Position numbers and translations under genes: made by a program
NCBI GenBank assembly: GCA_026989015.1
Contig: JALSKD010000088.1
Span: forward strand, 1-64,000
Length of the DNA stretch: 64,000 bases
Direction of reading: 5' to 3'
Origin: Gammaproteobacteria bacterium
GTDB lineage: Bacteria; Pseudomonadota; Gammaproteobacteria; GCA-001735895
Notes under the pieces: model-generated
The model's input: only the letters and a program-made list of their open reading frames with translations
Database searches by the model: none
Told to the model about the DNA's origin: nothing
Part shown: one piece after another, positions 51,702 to 60,746 of the stretch
Position numbering within the stretch: the stretch's first letter is position 1
How the letters are laid out: each line of letters begins with the position of its first letter

Positions 51702-51730
51702 AATATATCAACCCCTTATATACACTGCAA
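51702..51730 (-). promoter_or_regulatory. rne promoter
   Basis: Minus-strand TTGCAG (51725-51730), exactly 17 bases, TATATT (51702-51707). The surrounding bases are AT-rich and also hold a possible plus-strand -10 TATACA (51719-51724) for rluC, so the two promoters overlap. Confidence 0.7.
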
Positions 51731-51734
51731 TCGT

Positions 51735-52706
51735 TTGGACAATAAATCTGATCGAAACGCGCCCGGGCAGGCACCACTGACGGTCCGTTTCGTCACCATA
51801 GACGCCCGCCAGTCCGGTCAGCGGCTGGACAATTACCTGTTGAAAACACTGAAAACGCTGCCGAAGAGCCGACTCTACCGGATCATTCGCAAGGGCGAGG
51901 TGCGCGTCAACAAGAAGCGGGTCAAGCCCGACTACCGCCTGCAGTCCGGCGATCTGTTGCGTATCCCACCCATCCGTCAGGATCAGCCCGATGCCGTGAT
52001 CCATCCACCGAGGCAGTTGGTGCAGGAACTCGAAGCGCGGATTCTTCATGAAGACGACGATCTGCTGGTGCTCGACAAGCCGTCGGGCCTGGCGGTGCAT
52101 TCGGGGTCGGGGCTGCGCTTTGGCGCCATCGATGTCCTGCGCCTGTTGCGGCCGCACAGCGAGATCGAACTGGTGCACCGGCTCGACCGGGACACCAGCG
52201 GTTGCCTGCTGTTTGCCTTTCACCGCCAGGCCCTGCTCGACCTGCAGCGGCAATTGCAATCGGACATCATGATAAAGACCTACGAAGCCGTCGTCCATGG
52301 GCGCTGGAATCCACAACGGCGCTCCATCGACCGCCCCCTCAAGCGGCAGAGCATGCCCAACGGCGAGCGCCGGGTGTGCGTCGATGCCGCAGGGCAAGCG
52401 GCGGAAACCCGTATCGAAGCCTGTGAACCCTTCGACCGTGACGGCATCGAATTCAGCTGCCTGCAATTGAGACTGATGACCGGGCGCACCCACCAGATCC
52501 GTGTCCACTGCCAGAGCGAAGGGCACCCGCTGATCGGGGATGACAAGTACGGAGATCGTCAGCGCGACAAGGCGCTGCGCGGGCTGGGTATACGGCGGCT
52601 GATGCTGCATGCGCGGGCACTGGAATTTGACAATGCCCGCGGGCATCGCCTCAGGGTTTTGGCGCCCCGGCCGCCCGAATTCGAAACCCTGTGCGCAGCG
52701 GATTGA
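51735..52706 (+). CDS. rluC: 23S rRNA pseudouridine synthase RluC
   Basis: A 323-residue enzyme. It has an S4 RNA-binding domain (18-80, KSRLYRIIRKGEVRVNKKR) and the catalytic aspartate D151 in HRLDRDTSG. RluC modifies U955, U2504 and U2580 in E. coli 23S rRNA. The start appears to be TTG at 51735 with no clear ribosome-binding site; no ATG, GTG or better TTG fits the family N-terminus. Its stop overlaps the next start (TGATG). Confidence 0.93.
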   Translation: MDNKSDRNAPGQAPLTVRFVTIDARQSGQRLDNYLLKTLKTLPKSRLYRIIRKGEVRVNKKRVKPDYRLQSGDLLRIPPIRQDQPDAVIHPPRQLVQELEARILHEDDDLLVLDKPSGLAVHSGSGLRFGAIDVLRLLRPHSEIELVHRLDRDTSGCLLFAFHRQALLDLQRQLQSDIMIKTYEAVVHGRWNPQRRSIDRPLKRQSMPNGERRVCVDAAGQAAETRIEACEPFDRDGIEFSCLQLRLMTGRTHQIRVHCQSEGHPLIGDDKYGDRQRDKALRGLGIRRLMLHARALEFDNARGHRLRVLAPRPPEFETLCAAD

Positions 52707-53362
52707 TGAACATGAAGAAACCGAGATACCCATTGATTGTCTTCGACTGGGACGGCACGCTGATCGATTCCCAGGCACACATCATCGACAGCATGCGTGC
52801 TGCCATTGGTGACGAGCGGCTTGAAGTGCCACCTGACGAAGCCATTCGGCACATCATTGGCCTCAGCCTGCCGGTGGCGATCGGCCGCCTGTTGCCCGAT
52901 ATGGATGATAAGCGTGTGCAACGCATTGCCGACCGCTACCGCGAGCACTTCTTCCGCGACAGTCACCGCATGGCGGAGCTGTTTCCCGGTGCGGCGGAGA
53001 CGGTCCGCGACCTGCACTCGCGTGGACACTACCTGGCGGTGGCGACCGGCAAGGGACGCCGTGGCCTGGACATGGCGCTTGAAAAGACTGGGCTGGGTGA
53101 TTTTTTCCACATCACCCGCTGTGCCGACGAGACCCGTTCCAAGCCGCATCCGCTGATGCTCGAGGAGATCCTGACCGACCTCGATCTGTCTCCGGAAGAA
53201 GCGCTGATGGTCGGCGATACCCAGTATGACCTGGAAATGGCCCGCAATGCCCGCATGGACAGCCTTGCCGTGACCTGGGGCATGCACGACCGCGAACTGT
53301 TGCAAAAAAGCGACCCAACCTACATCATCGACGCGCTGAGCGAACTGCCCGCCATTGTCTGA
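52706..53362 (+). CDS. HAD-superfamily phosphatase (phosphoglycolate phosphatase-like)
   Basis: A 218-residue HAD-IA hydrolase with the nucleophile motif FDWDGTLID (D14, D16), VATGKGRRG as motif II, KPHP as motif III and GDTQYDLEMA as motif IV. The substrate is unknown. The rluC, HAD and sppA order is common in this group of bacteria. The start at 52706 overlaps the rluC stop; an ATG at 52712 is an alternative. Confidence 0.9.
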   Translation: MNMKKPRYPLIVFDWDGTLIDSQAHIIDSMRAAIGDERLEVPPDEAIRHIIGLSLPVAIGRLLPDMDDKRVQRIADRYREHFFRDSHRMAELFPGAAETVRDLHSRGHYLAVATGKGRRGLDMALEKTGLGDFFHITRCADETRSKPHPLMLEEILTDLDLSPEEALMVGDTQYDLEMARNARMDSLAVTWGMHDRELLQKSDPTYIIDALSELPAIV

Positions 53363-53386
53363 TTCCATCGCCTGCAAGGAGACACC

Positions 53387-54385
53387 ATGACCGACCGCAT
53401 CGAGCCCGAGATCAAGGGCGAACCCGAAACGCCGAAAACCGGCAAGCCCGATTATGAAGCCATCGTGCAGCGGCTGGCCTTTGCCGCCATCAACGAACAA
53501 CGGCGTGCCAGGCGCTGGCGCATCTTCTTCTTTTTCCTGACCTTTCTCTACCTGACGCCGCTGGCCCTGCTGCTGCTGGATGCGTCGGGCATCAAGGTCA
53601 TCGAGCGCGAAATCAAGTCGCCGGGCAAACACACGGCTCTGGTGCGCATGGAAGGCATCATCGCCAGCGAAGAGGCGGCCAGCGCCGACAACATCATCTC
53701 CAGTCTGCAGGATGCCTTCGAAGACGACGATACGGTAGGCGTGATTCTCGAGATCAATTCACCGGGAGGCTCGCCGGTGCAGTCGGCCTATATCTACGAT
53801 GAAATCCAGCGCTTGCGCAAGGAACACGAAGACAAGCCTCTGCATGTGGTGGTCACCGACATGGCGGCCTCGGGCGGTTATTTCGTGGCCTCCGCCGCGG
53901 ACAAGATCTTCGTCAATCGCTCCAGCCTGATCGGCTCCATCGGCGTGCGCATGGACAGCTTTGGTCTGACCGGCCTGATCGACCGCTGGGGCATCGAACG
54001 GCGTCTGTACACCGCGGGCAAGCACAAGGGCATGCTCGACCCCTTTCTGCCGGAAGATCCGGACGAAAAACAGCGCGTGCTGACGATGCTTGAAAAGGTG
54101 CATCAGCATTTCATCGATGCCGTCAAACAGGGTCGAGGTGACCGCCTCAAGAACGATCCGCAGCTGTTCAGCGGCATGATCTGGTCGGGCGAGGAGGGCA
54201 TCGCCCTGGGTCTGGCCGATGAGTACGGCAACCGTGAATCGGTGGCGCGCGATGTCATCGGCGAGGAGGAGATCGTCGATTTCACCAACGAGGAGCTGTT
54301 GCTCGATCGTCTGGCCGCACGCATCGGCAGTGCCTTTGGGCAGAGCCTGCAGACCCGCCTGCTCGACACCCTGCGCCTGCGTTGA
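53387..54385 (+). CDS. sppA: S49 signal peptide peptidase (SppA-like)
   Basis: A 332-residue membrane protease with one helix at about 45-65 and the catalytic domain outside. The nucleophile is S162 in DMAASGGYFVAS, and the base is probably K214 in GKHKGML (K212 is also close). It is of the short, single-domain type found in many gram-negatives, about half the length of E. coli SppA. It degrades leftover signal peptides. Confidence 0.92.
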   Translation: MTDRIEPEIKGEPETPKTGKPDYEAIVQRLAFAAINEQRRARRWRIFFFFLTFLYLTPLALLLLDASGIKVIEREIKSPGKHTALVRMEGIIASEEAASADNIISSLQDAFEDDDTVGVILEINSPGGSPVQSAYIYDEIQRLRKEHEDKPLHVVVTDMAASGGYFVASAADKIFVNRSSLIGSIGVRMDSFGLTGLIDRWGIERRLYTAGKHKGMLDPFLPEDPDEKQRVLTMLEKVHQHFIDAVKQGRGDRLKNDPQLFSGMIWSGEEGIALGLADEYGNRESVARDVIGEEEIVDFTNEELLLDRLAARIGSAFGQSLQTRLLDTLRLR

Positions 54386-54479
54386 TGCCGTCCGTCGCCG
54401 CGCAGCCCGCGGCGGCGGAAAAACCCGCGGATTCGCCTACACTTGGCTGGGTAATCACTGCCCAGGCCGCGAAACCGTC

Positions 54480-55685
54480 ATGTCCGAAATCTTCATTGCC
54501 CGCCAGCCCATCTTCGATGCCGAGATGCAGGTCTATGCCTATGAGCTGCTGTTCCGCGCCAGCGACGAGGCAGCCGCTGAGGCATCGGTGGCGGACGGTG
54601 ACAGCGCCACCTCCAACGTCATCATCAATACCTTTGTCAACATCGGCCTCGAACGCATCGTTGGCGAATATCGGGCCTTCATCAATCTGACGCGCCTTTT
54701 TCTCTCCAATCCGGATCTGATCATGCTGCCGCCGGATCAGCTGGTGCTCGAAGTCCTGGAGAATGTCGAACCCAGTGAAAGCCTCCTCGACGGCCTGCGA
54801 CACATCCGTGAGCGGGGCTACAGTCTGGCGCTGGACGATTTCGTCTATGACCCACGCTTCGAGCCAATGATCGAACTGGCCGATATCATCAAGATCGATG
54901 TGCTGGATATGGAGCCGGCTGAAATCGAAGCCCTGGTCCGACAACTGAGACGGCCGGGCAAGCGACTGCTGGCCGAAAAGGTCGAGACCTATGAGACCTA
55001 TGAATTTCTCAAGTCCCTCGGTTTCGACTACTACCAGGGCTACTTCTTCGCCCGGCCGACGGTGGTCAGTGGCAAGGCCCTTGGCGCCAGTCAGGTGGCG
55101 GTGCTGGAGCTGGTGGCCAAGGTCAACAACCCTGAAGTGGAAGTTGATGAGCTGGCCGACATCATCCGCGCCGATGTGTCGCTGAGCCACAAGGTGCTCA
55201 AGTTCATCAACTCGCCAGCCAGCGGCCTGCGCAGCGAGGTGGACTCGGTGCATCAGGCGGTCGTGCTGCTGGGATTGGCCACCATCAAGAACTGGGTGAC
55301 CATACTGGCGCTGGCCAACAACAGCAACAAACCCGATGCCCTCAATGCCACCGCGCTGATCCGTGCGCGCAGCTGCGAATTGCTGGCGCGGGCCGGTGAA
55401 CTGCCACGGCCGGAGCGCTTCTTTACCGTTGGCCTGTTTTCCTGTCTTGACGCGATGATGGATCAACCGCTGGAAGAACTGATGGAAGACCTGCCTCTGC
55501 CGCAGGAATCACGGCAGGCGCTGCTGGAGCGCAAAGGCGTGCTGGGCGAGGCGCTGGACTGCACGCTGGCCATGGAACGGGGGGATTTCGGCCTCATCGG
55601 CTTTGGGGAGCTGGGCCTGCCGGAGCTTTCAGACCTGTATCTGGAAGCGATCAACTGGGCCGACGAAATGATGCGGCAGTTCTAG
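54480..55685 (+). CDS. EAL-HDOD signalling protein
   Basis: A 401-residue protein joining an N-terminal EAL-like domain (1-195) to a C-terminal HDOD domain (200-390), the YuxH/CdgJ architecture. The EAL signature is diverged: YELLFR stands for EALLR, LDDFVYDP lacks the usual DDFGTG loop, and AEKVET replaces AEGVE. Activity as a cyclic-di-GMP phosphodiesterase is therefore doubtful, and an effector role is more likely. The start at 54480 is preferred over in-frame codons upstream that overlap sppA. Confidence 0.88.
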   Translation: MSEIFIARQPIFDAEMQVYAYELLFRASDEAAAEASVADGDSATSNVIINTFVNIGLERIVGEYRAFINLTRLFLSNPDLIMLPPDQLVLEVLENVEPSESLLDGLRHIRERGYSLALDDFVYDPRFEPMIELADIIKIDVLDMEPAEIEALVRQLRRPGKRLLAEKVETYETYEFLKSLGFDYYQGYFFARPTVVSGKALGASQVAVLELVAKVNNPEVEVDELADIIRADVSLSHKVLKFINSPASGLRSEVDSVHQAVVLLGLATIKNWVTILALANNSNKPDALNATALIRARSCELLARAGELPRPERFFTVGLFSCLDAMMDQPLEELMEDLPLPQESRQALLERKGVLGEALDCTLAMERGDFGLIGFGELGLPELSDLYLEAINWADEMMRQF

Positions 55686-55688
55686 GTG

Positions 55689-56017
55689 TTAACCCGGCAA
55701 GTACCTGCATCGTGTTCAGCCCGCTCGCGCTTGTTCGCGGCAAGGCATCGGTGCGCCGCTGCAGTCATTCTGCAGCAAGTGCCGATAACGCCGTCCGCGG
55801 GCAAGCGCGTGCGGGCCTCACTCTTTTGTTTCAACAGGTTAGGGGCTTCAAGAATGAGCCAGCTCGGCGTTGTCCGCAGGGATGCGGGCAAGGGGCGAGA
55901 GCAGGATGTGTTGAGCTTTGCGGCGCTTGCCAAGGGAATGACCCTTGCCTGCGCACCGAGCCTTGATCCGGCCCATTCTTGAAGCCCTGAATACGACGTA
56001 GGTACTTGCCGGGTTAA
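55689..56017. mobile_element. non-coding element with perfect 18-bp terminal inverted repeats (MITE-like)
   Basis: TTAACCCGGCAAGTACCT (55689-55706) is repeated inverted at 56000-56017, and the 329 bases between form most of the gap between the EAL-HDOD gene and maf. Inner parts also repeat in inverted form, for example GGCTTCAAGAATG near 55847 and its partner near 55972. No transposase or believable open frame lies inside, and no target duplication is evident. A MITE or a large intergenic repeat are both possible. Confidence 0.6.
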
Positions 56018-56026
56018 TACTCTGGA

Positions 56027-56611
56027 TCAGACGACTGCGACCCCGGCCGCCTCGAGCATCGCAGTCAGCCGAATCAGCGGCAGACCGATCAACGCGCTCG
56101 GGTCGTCGCCGCGCAGGTAGCGGAACAATACCACCCCGTAGCCCTCCGACTTGAAGCTTCCGGCACAGTTCCAGGGCTGTTCCACTTCGAGATAATGGCG
56201 CAGGCGATCATCGTCCAGCTGACGGAAACCGACCCGGAAATCCACACAATCCACGGCTTCGAAACCGTCGGACAATCGCATCACGCACAGGCCGGTGTGG
56301 AACAGCACCTCCTTGCCCTGGGCCTCACGCAACTGCTGCAGTGCCCGCTCGGGGGTGCCCGGTTTGCCGAGAATGCGTCCGTCGAGCAACGCGCACTGAT
56401 CGGAGCCGATGACCAGCGCGTCGGGGTGACTCATGGCGATGGCGCGTGCCTTTTCGCGGGCCAGACGGCGTACATAGTCCTCCGCCCGTTCCCCGCGAAG
56501 AGGACGCTCGTCGATGTCGGGCGAGAGGCTGTCGAAATCGAGCTGCAGGCGCGACAGGAGTTCACGGCGAAAGGGTGAGCTGGAGGCAAGGATCAGAGCG
56601 CTGGAGGTCAT
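56027..56611 (-). CDS. Maf-like 7-methyl-GTP pyrophosphatase (YceF type)
   Basis: A 194-residue nucleotide pyrophosphatase that removes modified nucleotides. The motifs LILASSSPFRRELL, GSDQCALLDG and CAGSFKSEG mark the YceF (m7GTP) branch and not the dTTP/UTP one. The start at 56611 is preferred to 56635 by comparison with E. coli YceF. It is divergent from yceD, as in E. coli. Confidence 0.92.
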   Translation of the reverse strand: MTSSALILASSSPFRRELLSRLQLDFDSLSPDIDERPLRGERAEDYVRRLAREKARAIAMSHPDALVIGSDQCALLDGRILGKPGTPERALQQLREAQGKEVLFHTGLCVMRLSDGFEAVDCVDFRVGFRQLDDDRLRHYLEVEQPWNCAGSFKSEGYGVVLFRYLRGDDPSALIGLPLIRLTAMLEAAGVAVV

Positions 56612-56741
56612 GGGAATTGGACTTGGAGCCGTCAAAACGCCATTATATCAGCAAATTCTTATGAATCAGTGCCCGGCGAGGGGAAAACAGCGGGCACAAG
56701 GATGGACAGAAGGTGCAGGGAACAGTTAAAATCGCGCGTTT

Positions 56742-57254
56742 ATGCAAGGCAAGTTACAGCAAAGCTATCGCGTGGCTCGCGAGATCGAGCGCAACGCCCT
56801 GTTCGAGGGGCGGATAGCCCTCAGCCAGTTGCCCGGCCTGCGTGACCTGCTGCTCGATGATGCCGTGGCCGATCCGGTGTCGGTTCGGTTCGAATTCCGC
56901 CGCACCCCCTGGGGGGCGCGTTCCATCCGTGGACATATCGAGGGGCGCCTGCCGATGACCTGCGAGCGCTGTCTGCAGCCGATGGAGCTGCCGGTCGACC
57001 AGGACTTCGAACTGCTGATCGATGCCCGCGAGGAGGACGACAGGTCCGGACTCGAGGTGATTCGCAGCGATGATGGCTGGCTGGACCTCTACGCACTGGT
57101 CGAGGAAGAACTGATGCTGGGGCTGCCGCTGATCCGGCGTCACGACGATGTCGACTGCAACAGATACTGGAAGCCGTCCGCCGATACGGGCGAAGCGGAA
57201 GCCGAAAACGACAATCCCTTCGCTGCGCTGGCCGCGCTGAAGGGCAAGCTTTAA
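56742..57254 (+). CDS. yceD: YceD/DUF177 family, 23S rRNA accumulation protein
   Basis: A 170-residue protein with the [12 protein letters not shown] segment and an acidic C-terminus ending [13 protein letters not shown], the family signature. In E. coli and plants it is needed for normal 23S rRNA levels. It is the first gene of yceD-rpmF-plsX-fabH, with 20 bases to rpmF. Confidence 0.92.
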   Translation: MQGKLQQSYRVAREIERNALFEGRIALSQLPGLRDLLLDDAVADPVSVRFEFRRTPWGARSIRGHIEGRLPMTCERCLQPMELPVDQDFELLIDAREEDDRSGLEVIRSDDGWLDLYALVEEELMLGLPLIRRHDDVDCNRYWKPSADTGEAEAENDNPFAALAALKGKL

Positions 57255-57274
57255 TTTTCAATCCGGAGACTGAA

Positions 57275-57469
57275 ATGGCCGTTCAACAAAACCGTAAAAC
57301 CCCGTCCCGCCGTGGCATGCGACGTTCCCACGATGCGCTGTCGGGTCCGACCCTCTCGGTCGAGCCCACCACTGGCGAGATCCATCGCCGTCATCACATC
57401 AGTGAAGACGGTTTCTACCGTGGCCGTCAGGTCATTGTCGAGAAAATCGAAGAAGACGACGAAGAGTAA
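57275..57469 (+). CDS. rpmF: 50S ribosomal protein L32
   Basis: A 64-residue basic protein starting [20 protein letters not shown], nearly identical in layout to E. coli L32. It has no cysteine, so it is the zinc-free type. CCGGAG precedes the start. A hairpin 21 bases after its stop may reduce read-through into plsX. Confidence 0.98.
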   Translation: MAVQQNRKTPSRRGMRRSHDALSGPTLSVEPTTGEIHRRHHISEDGFYRGRQVIVEKIEEDDEE

Positions 57470-57490
57470 GCACCCTTCGTCGGCACAGGG

Positions 57491-57523
57491 AATACGGGCG
57501 GCCTTGCACCGCCCGTATTCGTT
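57491..57523 (+). terminator. terminator-like hairpin after rpmF
   Basis: AATACGGGCGG (57491-57501) pairs perfectly with CCGCCCGTATT (57509-57519), with a 7-base loop, followed by CGTTT. The T tract is short, so it probably attenuates expression of plsX-fabH relative to rpmF without stopping it. Confidence 0.65.
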
Positions 57524-57550
57524 TGCGCCACCGATTGTTACCTGCCGATA

Positions 57551-58579
57551 ATGACAACAAAGACGATCGCTATCGATGCCATGGGCGGTGACCACGGGCC
57601 TGCCGTGACCGTTGCCGCAGCCCAGCGTGCGCTGCAACGCCACGACGACATAAAACTGATGTTGGTCGGGCGTCCCGATGCGCTGGAACCCGCACTGCGC
57701 GAACGGGGACTGGATCAGGATTCCCGGATTTCCATCCATGCCGCCAGCGAAGTCGTTGGCATGGACGAATCGCCGGCCGTGGCACTGAAGAAAAAGAAGG
57801 ATTCCTCGATGCGGGTGGCCATAGATCTGGTCAAGCAGGGCGCGGTCGATGCCTGCGTCAGCGCCGGCAATACCGGTGCGCTGATGGCCACCGGCAAGTT
57901 TGTGCTCAAGACCCTGCCGGGGATACACCGGCCTGCCATCTGTACCGCGCTGCCGACCATCACCGGTCACACCCACATGCTGGATCTGGGTGCCAACATC
58001 GATTGCACGGCGGACCACCTGCTGCAGTTCGCGGTCATGGGCGCCGTGTTGGCTCAGGCGGTGGACGACAATGCCCGGCCCAGTATCGGGCTGCTGAACA
58101 TCGGCTCCGAAGCCATCAAGGGCAATGAAACCGTCAAGCAGGCCAGCCAGCTGATTTCCGAGACCGCACTCAACTATGCGGGGTTTGTCGAAGGTGACGA
58201 CATCTATACCGGCAAGGTGGATGTGGTGGTGGCCGACGGTTTCGTCGGCAATGTATCGCTGAAGACCGCCGAAGGGGTGGCCGCGATGGTCAACCAGGTG
58301 CTGAAATCCAATTTTCGGCGTAACCTGTTCACCCGGCTGGCCGCTGTGCTGGCGTTGCCGGTATTGAATCGGGTGCGTCACACGCTGGATCCGCGGCAAT
58401 ACAATGGCGCCAGTCTGCTGGGCCTCAACGGCATCGTCATCAAGAGCCATGGCAGCGCCGACGAGGAAGCCTTTGCCAACGCGATCAAGATTGCCGCCAT
58501 CGAGATCGACCATTCTGTGCCCGAGCGCATTCGCCGGGAACTGGAGCACCACCTGAACGCCACCGGAGAAGAGGCATGA
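57551..58579 (+). CDS. plsX: phosphate acyltransferase PlsX
   Basis: A 342-residue enzyme that makes acyl-phosphate from acyl-ACP for phospholipid synthesis. The opening [12 protein letters not shown], the block [16 protein letters not shown] and the terminal [19 protein letters not shown] are diagnostic. The stop overlaps the fabH start (ATGA). Confidence 0.97.
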   Translation: MTTKTIAIDAMGGDHGPAVTVAAAQRALQRHDDIKLMLVGRPDALEPALRERGLDQDSRISIHAASEVVGMDESPAVALKKKKDSSMRVAIDLVKQGAVDACVSAGNTGALMATGKFVLKTLPGIHRPAICTALPTITGHTHMLDLGANIDCTADHLLQFAVMGAVLAQAVDDNARPSIGLLNIGSEAIKGNETVKQASQLISETALNYAGFVEGDDIYTGKVDVVVADGFVGNVSLKTAEGVAAMVNQVLKSNFRRNLFTRLAAVLALPVLNRVRHTLDPRQYNGASLLGLNGIVIKSHGSADEEAFANAIKIAAIEIDHSVPERIRRELEHHLNATGEEA

Positions 58580-59544
58580 CCCACGCACGCATCACCGGCA
58601 CCGGCAGCTACCTTCCGGAAAAGGTGCTGACCAATTTCGATCTGGAAAAATTCGTCGATACCAGCGATCAGTGGATCCGCGAACGGACCGGCATCGAGAA
58701 ACGCCATGTGGCGATCGAAGGGCAGTCGACGGTCGATCTGGCCGAGCGCGCCGCGCGCAATGCCATCGACTCCGCGGGCATCAAGCCACAGGATATCGAT
58801 CTCATCGTTGTCGCCACCACCACGCCCGACCGCATTTTTCCCAGCACGGCCTGCCTGCTCCAGTCACGGCTCGATGTTCACGGTTGTCCCGCCTTCGACA
58901 TCCAGGCCGTATGCACCGGATTCGTCTATGCGCTGGGCGTGGCGGAAAAATTCATCAAGAGCGGGAGCAGCCGCCGTGCGCTGGTCGTGGGTGCAGAAAC
59001 CCTGAGCCGGCTCCTCAACTGGAATGACCGCAGCACCTGTGTGCTGTTCGGCGATGGCGCGGGCGCGGTGGTGCTGGAGGCCAGCGAAGAGCCCGGCATT
59101 CTGTCCACCCATCTGCATGCCGATGGCGACTATGAAGCCTTGTTGCGTGTGCCCTATGGGGTCTCCCAGGGGTTCGAAGCCATGGACGAAGTCAACAGCA
59201 AGATCGAAATGCGGGGCAACGAGGTGTTCAAGATGGCCGTCAACACCCTGGGCCGAATCGTCGATGAAACCCTGGCCGCCAATGAGCTGGAAAAGACCGA
59301 TATCGACTGGCTGGTGCCGCATCAGGCCAACATCCGCATCATTCAGGCCACCGCGCGCAAGTTGAAAATGCCGATGGAACGGGTCGTGGTGACGGTGCAG
59401 GAGCATGGCAACACCTCGGCCGCCTCGGTACCGCTGGCGCTGGACACCGCGGTGCGCGACGGGCGTATCCAGCGCGGTGAACTGCTGCTGCTGGAGGCCT
59501 TCGGCGGCGGTTTCACCTGGGGTTCCGCGCTGCTGCGCTACTGA
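58576..59544 (+). CDS. fabH: beta-ketoacyl-ACP synthase III
   Basis: A 322-residue enzyme that starts fatty-acid synthesis from acetyl-CoA and malonyl-ACP. The catalytic triad is C113 ([11 protein letters not shown]), H249 (VPHQAN) and N279 (EHGNTSAAS). It is translationally coupled to plsX, and its stop overlaps the following start (TGATG). Confidence 0.98.
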   Translation: MTHARITGTGSYLPEKVLTNFDLEKFVDTSDQWIRERTGIEKRHVAIEGQSTVDLAERAARNAIDSAGIKPQDIDLIVVATTTPDRIFPSTACLLQSRLDVHGCPAFDIQAVCTGFVYALGVAEKFIKSGSSRRALVVGAETLSRLLNWNDRSTCVLFGDGAGAVVLEASEEPGILSTHLHADGDYEALLRVPYGVSQGFEAMDEVNSKIEMRGNEVFKMAVNTLGRIVDETLAANELEKTDIDWLVPHQANIRIIQATARKLKMPMERVVVTVQEHGNTSAASVPLALDTAVRDGRIQRGELLLLEAFGGGFTWGSALLRY

Positions 59545-60017
59545 TGGCCATCGAGATCGAACGCAAGTTCCTGACCGCCAGCGTTGCCTGGCGGGCGCGG
59601 GTCGAGCGTTCGACCGAAATGCGCCAGGGCTATTTCTGCAACACCGACCGCGCCTCGCTGCGGGTGCGCGTGGCGGGCGACAAGGCGGCCATCGGCATCA
59701 AGAGCATGACCCGGGCCCTGCGCCGCAACGAGTACGAATACCCGGTACCTCTGGAAGAAGCGATGCACATGCTCGACCGGATGTGCCAGCCCGCCATCAT
59801 TCACAAGACACGCCATTACCTGCATTATCAAGGCCACCTGTGGGAGATCGACGAATTCCACGGTGACAACGCCGGCCTTGTTGTTGCCGAGATCGAACTC
59901 TCCCACGAAGACGAAGCCTTTGTGCGGCCCCAGTGGCTGGGCGCCGAAGTGTCGGATGACCCGCGTTACCTGAATTTCGCGCTGGCGCGCCATCCGTTCA
60001 AAGACTGGACTACATGA
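59544..60017 (+). CDS. CYTH domain protein (class IV cyclase/triphosphatase-like)
   Basis: A 157-residue protein that starts [10 protein letters not shown], the ExExK metal-triphosphate motif of the CYTH superfamily, followed by the alternating charged strands of the tunnel fold. Members hydrolyse inorganic triphosphate or thiamine triphosphate; a few make cyclic AMP. The short single-domain form with YLHYQGHLWEIDEFHG is closest to the bacterial triphosphatases. It is coupled to fabH; it is unusual for it to follow fatty-acid genes. Confidence 0.88.
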   Translation: MAIEIERKFLTASVAWRARVERSTEMRQGYFCNTDRASLRVRVAGDKAAIGIKSMTRALRRNEYEYPVPLEEAMHMLDRMCQPAIIHKTRHYLHYQGHLWEIDEFHGDNAGLVVAEIELSHEDEAFVRPQWLGAEVSDDPRYLNFALARHPFKDWTT

Positions 60018-60018
60018 A

Positions 60019-60049
60019 GTAGGAAAAATCCTACCAATTTTGCTATGCT
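60019..60049 (+). promoter_or_regulatory. promoter with inverted repeat for the GacA/UvrY-type gene
   Basis: GTAGGA-AAAA-TCCTAC (60019-60034, perfect 6-bp arms) covers the -35 area of an extended -10, TG-C-TATGCT (60041-60049). No recognisable -35 exists, so an activator is likely. LuxR/FixJ-type regulators often bind such repeats, and autoregulation is an inference. Confidence 0.6.
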
Positions 60050-60075
60050 GCCGGTAGCTACCGAGGAGATCCACC

Positions 60076-60732
60076 ATGATCAATGTGTTGCTGACCGATG
60101 ACCACGCCCTGGTGCGCACCGGCATTCGACGCCTGCTGGAAGACAGTGGACAGATCCGCATCATCGACGAGGCCGAGTCGGGAGAGGAATGCATCGAAAA
60201 GGCGCGGCAGCTGAATCCCGATGTCATTCTCATGGATGTCAACATGCCGGGCATGGGTGGACTGGAGGCCAGCCGTCGAATCCTGCTGCACGACCCGGAG
60301 CAGAAAATCATCATCCTCACTGTCCACGCCGAACAGAACTACCCCAAGCGCCTGCTGGAGATCGGTGCTCGCGGCTACCTGACCAAGGAATGCCGGCTCG
60401 ACGAAATGCTGCTGGCCATCCGCAAGGTGCATGAAGGCGGTTCCTACATCGAGCCGAAGATCGCCCAGAAGCTGGCGCTGTCGATGCTGCCCGGAAACGA
60501 CAGCAACCTGATGGACCGCCTGTCGCAACGCGAATTCCAGGTGCTGTTGATGGTTGCCCATGGCTTGTCCAATACCGAGATTTCGAAAAAACTCTGCCTC
60601 AGCCCGAAAACCATCAGCACCTACCGTTCACGGCTGATGGAGAAGCTGGAGGCCGGCAACGAGTTCGATCTGGTGCGCATCGCGGTCGAATACGGGCTGG
60701 TGGATTTTGCCCAGAACACATCCGGAGAATAG
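60076..60732 (+). CDS. uvrY: LuxR-type response regulator, GacA/UvrY family
   Basis: A 218-residue regulator. The receiver domain has D8-D9, the phosphoacceptor D54 (VILMDVNMPG) and K104 in YLTKE. The C-terminal helix-turn-helix (about 147-205) has LSQREFQVLLMVAHGLSNTE. It pairs with a BarA/GacS-type kinase located elsewhere and classically activates small RNAs that antagonise CsrA. The order uvrY-uvrC-pgsA is conserved in E. coli and Pseudomonas. Confidence 0.95.
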   Translation: MINVLLTDDHALVRTGIRRLLEDSGQIRIIDEAESGEECIEKARQLNPDVILMDVNMPGMGGLEASRRILLHDPEQKIIILTVHAEQNYPKRLLEIGARGYLTKECRLDEMLLAIRKVHEGGSYIEPKIAQKLALSMLPGNDSNLMDRLSQREFQVLLMVAHGLSNTEISKKLCLSPKTISTYRSRLMEKLEAGNEFDLVRIAVEYGLVDFAQNTSGE

Positions 60733-60746
60733 GTGCGTGATCCGCC

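Noticed and set aside
51371-51780. Small protein genes in the rne-rluC gap
   Set aside because: The short frames here have no ribosome-binding sites and no recognisable product. The stretch is better explained as the rne leader and promoters.
55686-55982. Small protein of about 98 residues after the EAL-HDOD gene
   Set aside because: It lies inside the inverted-repeat element, starts with a non-standard context and has no family features.
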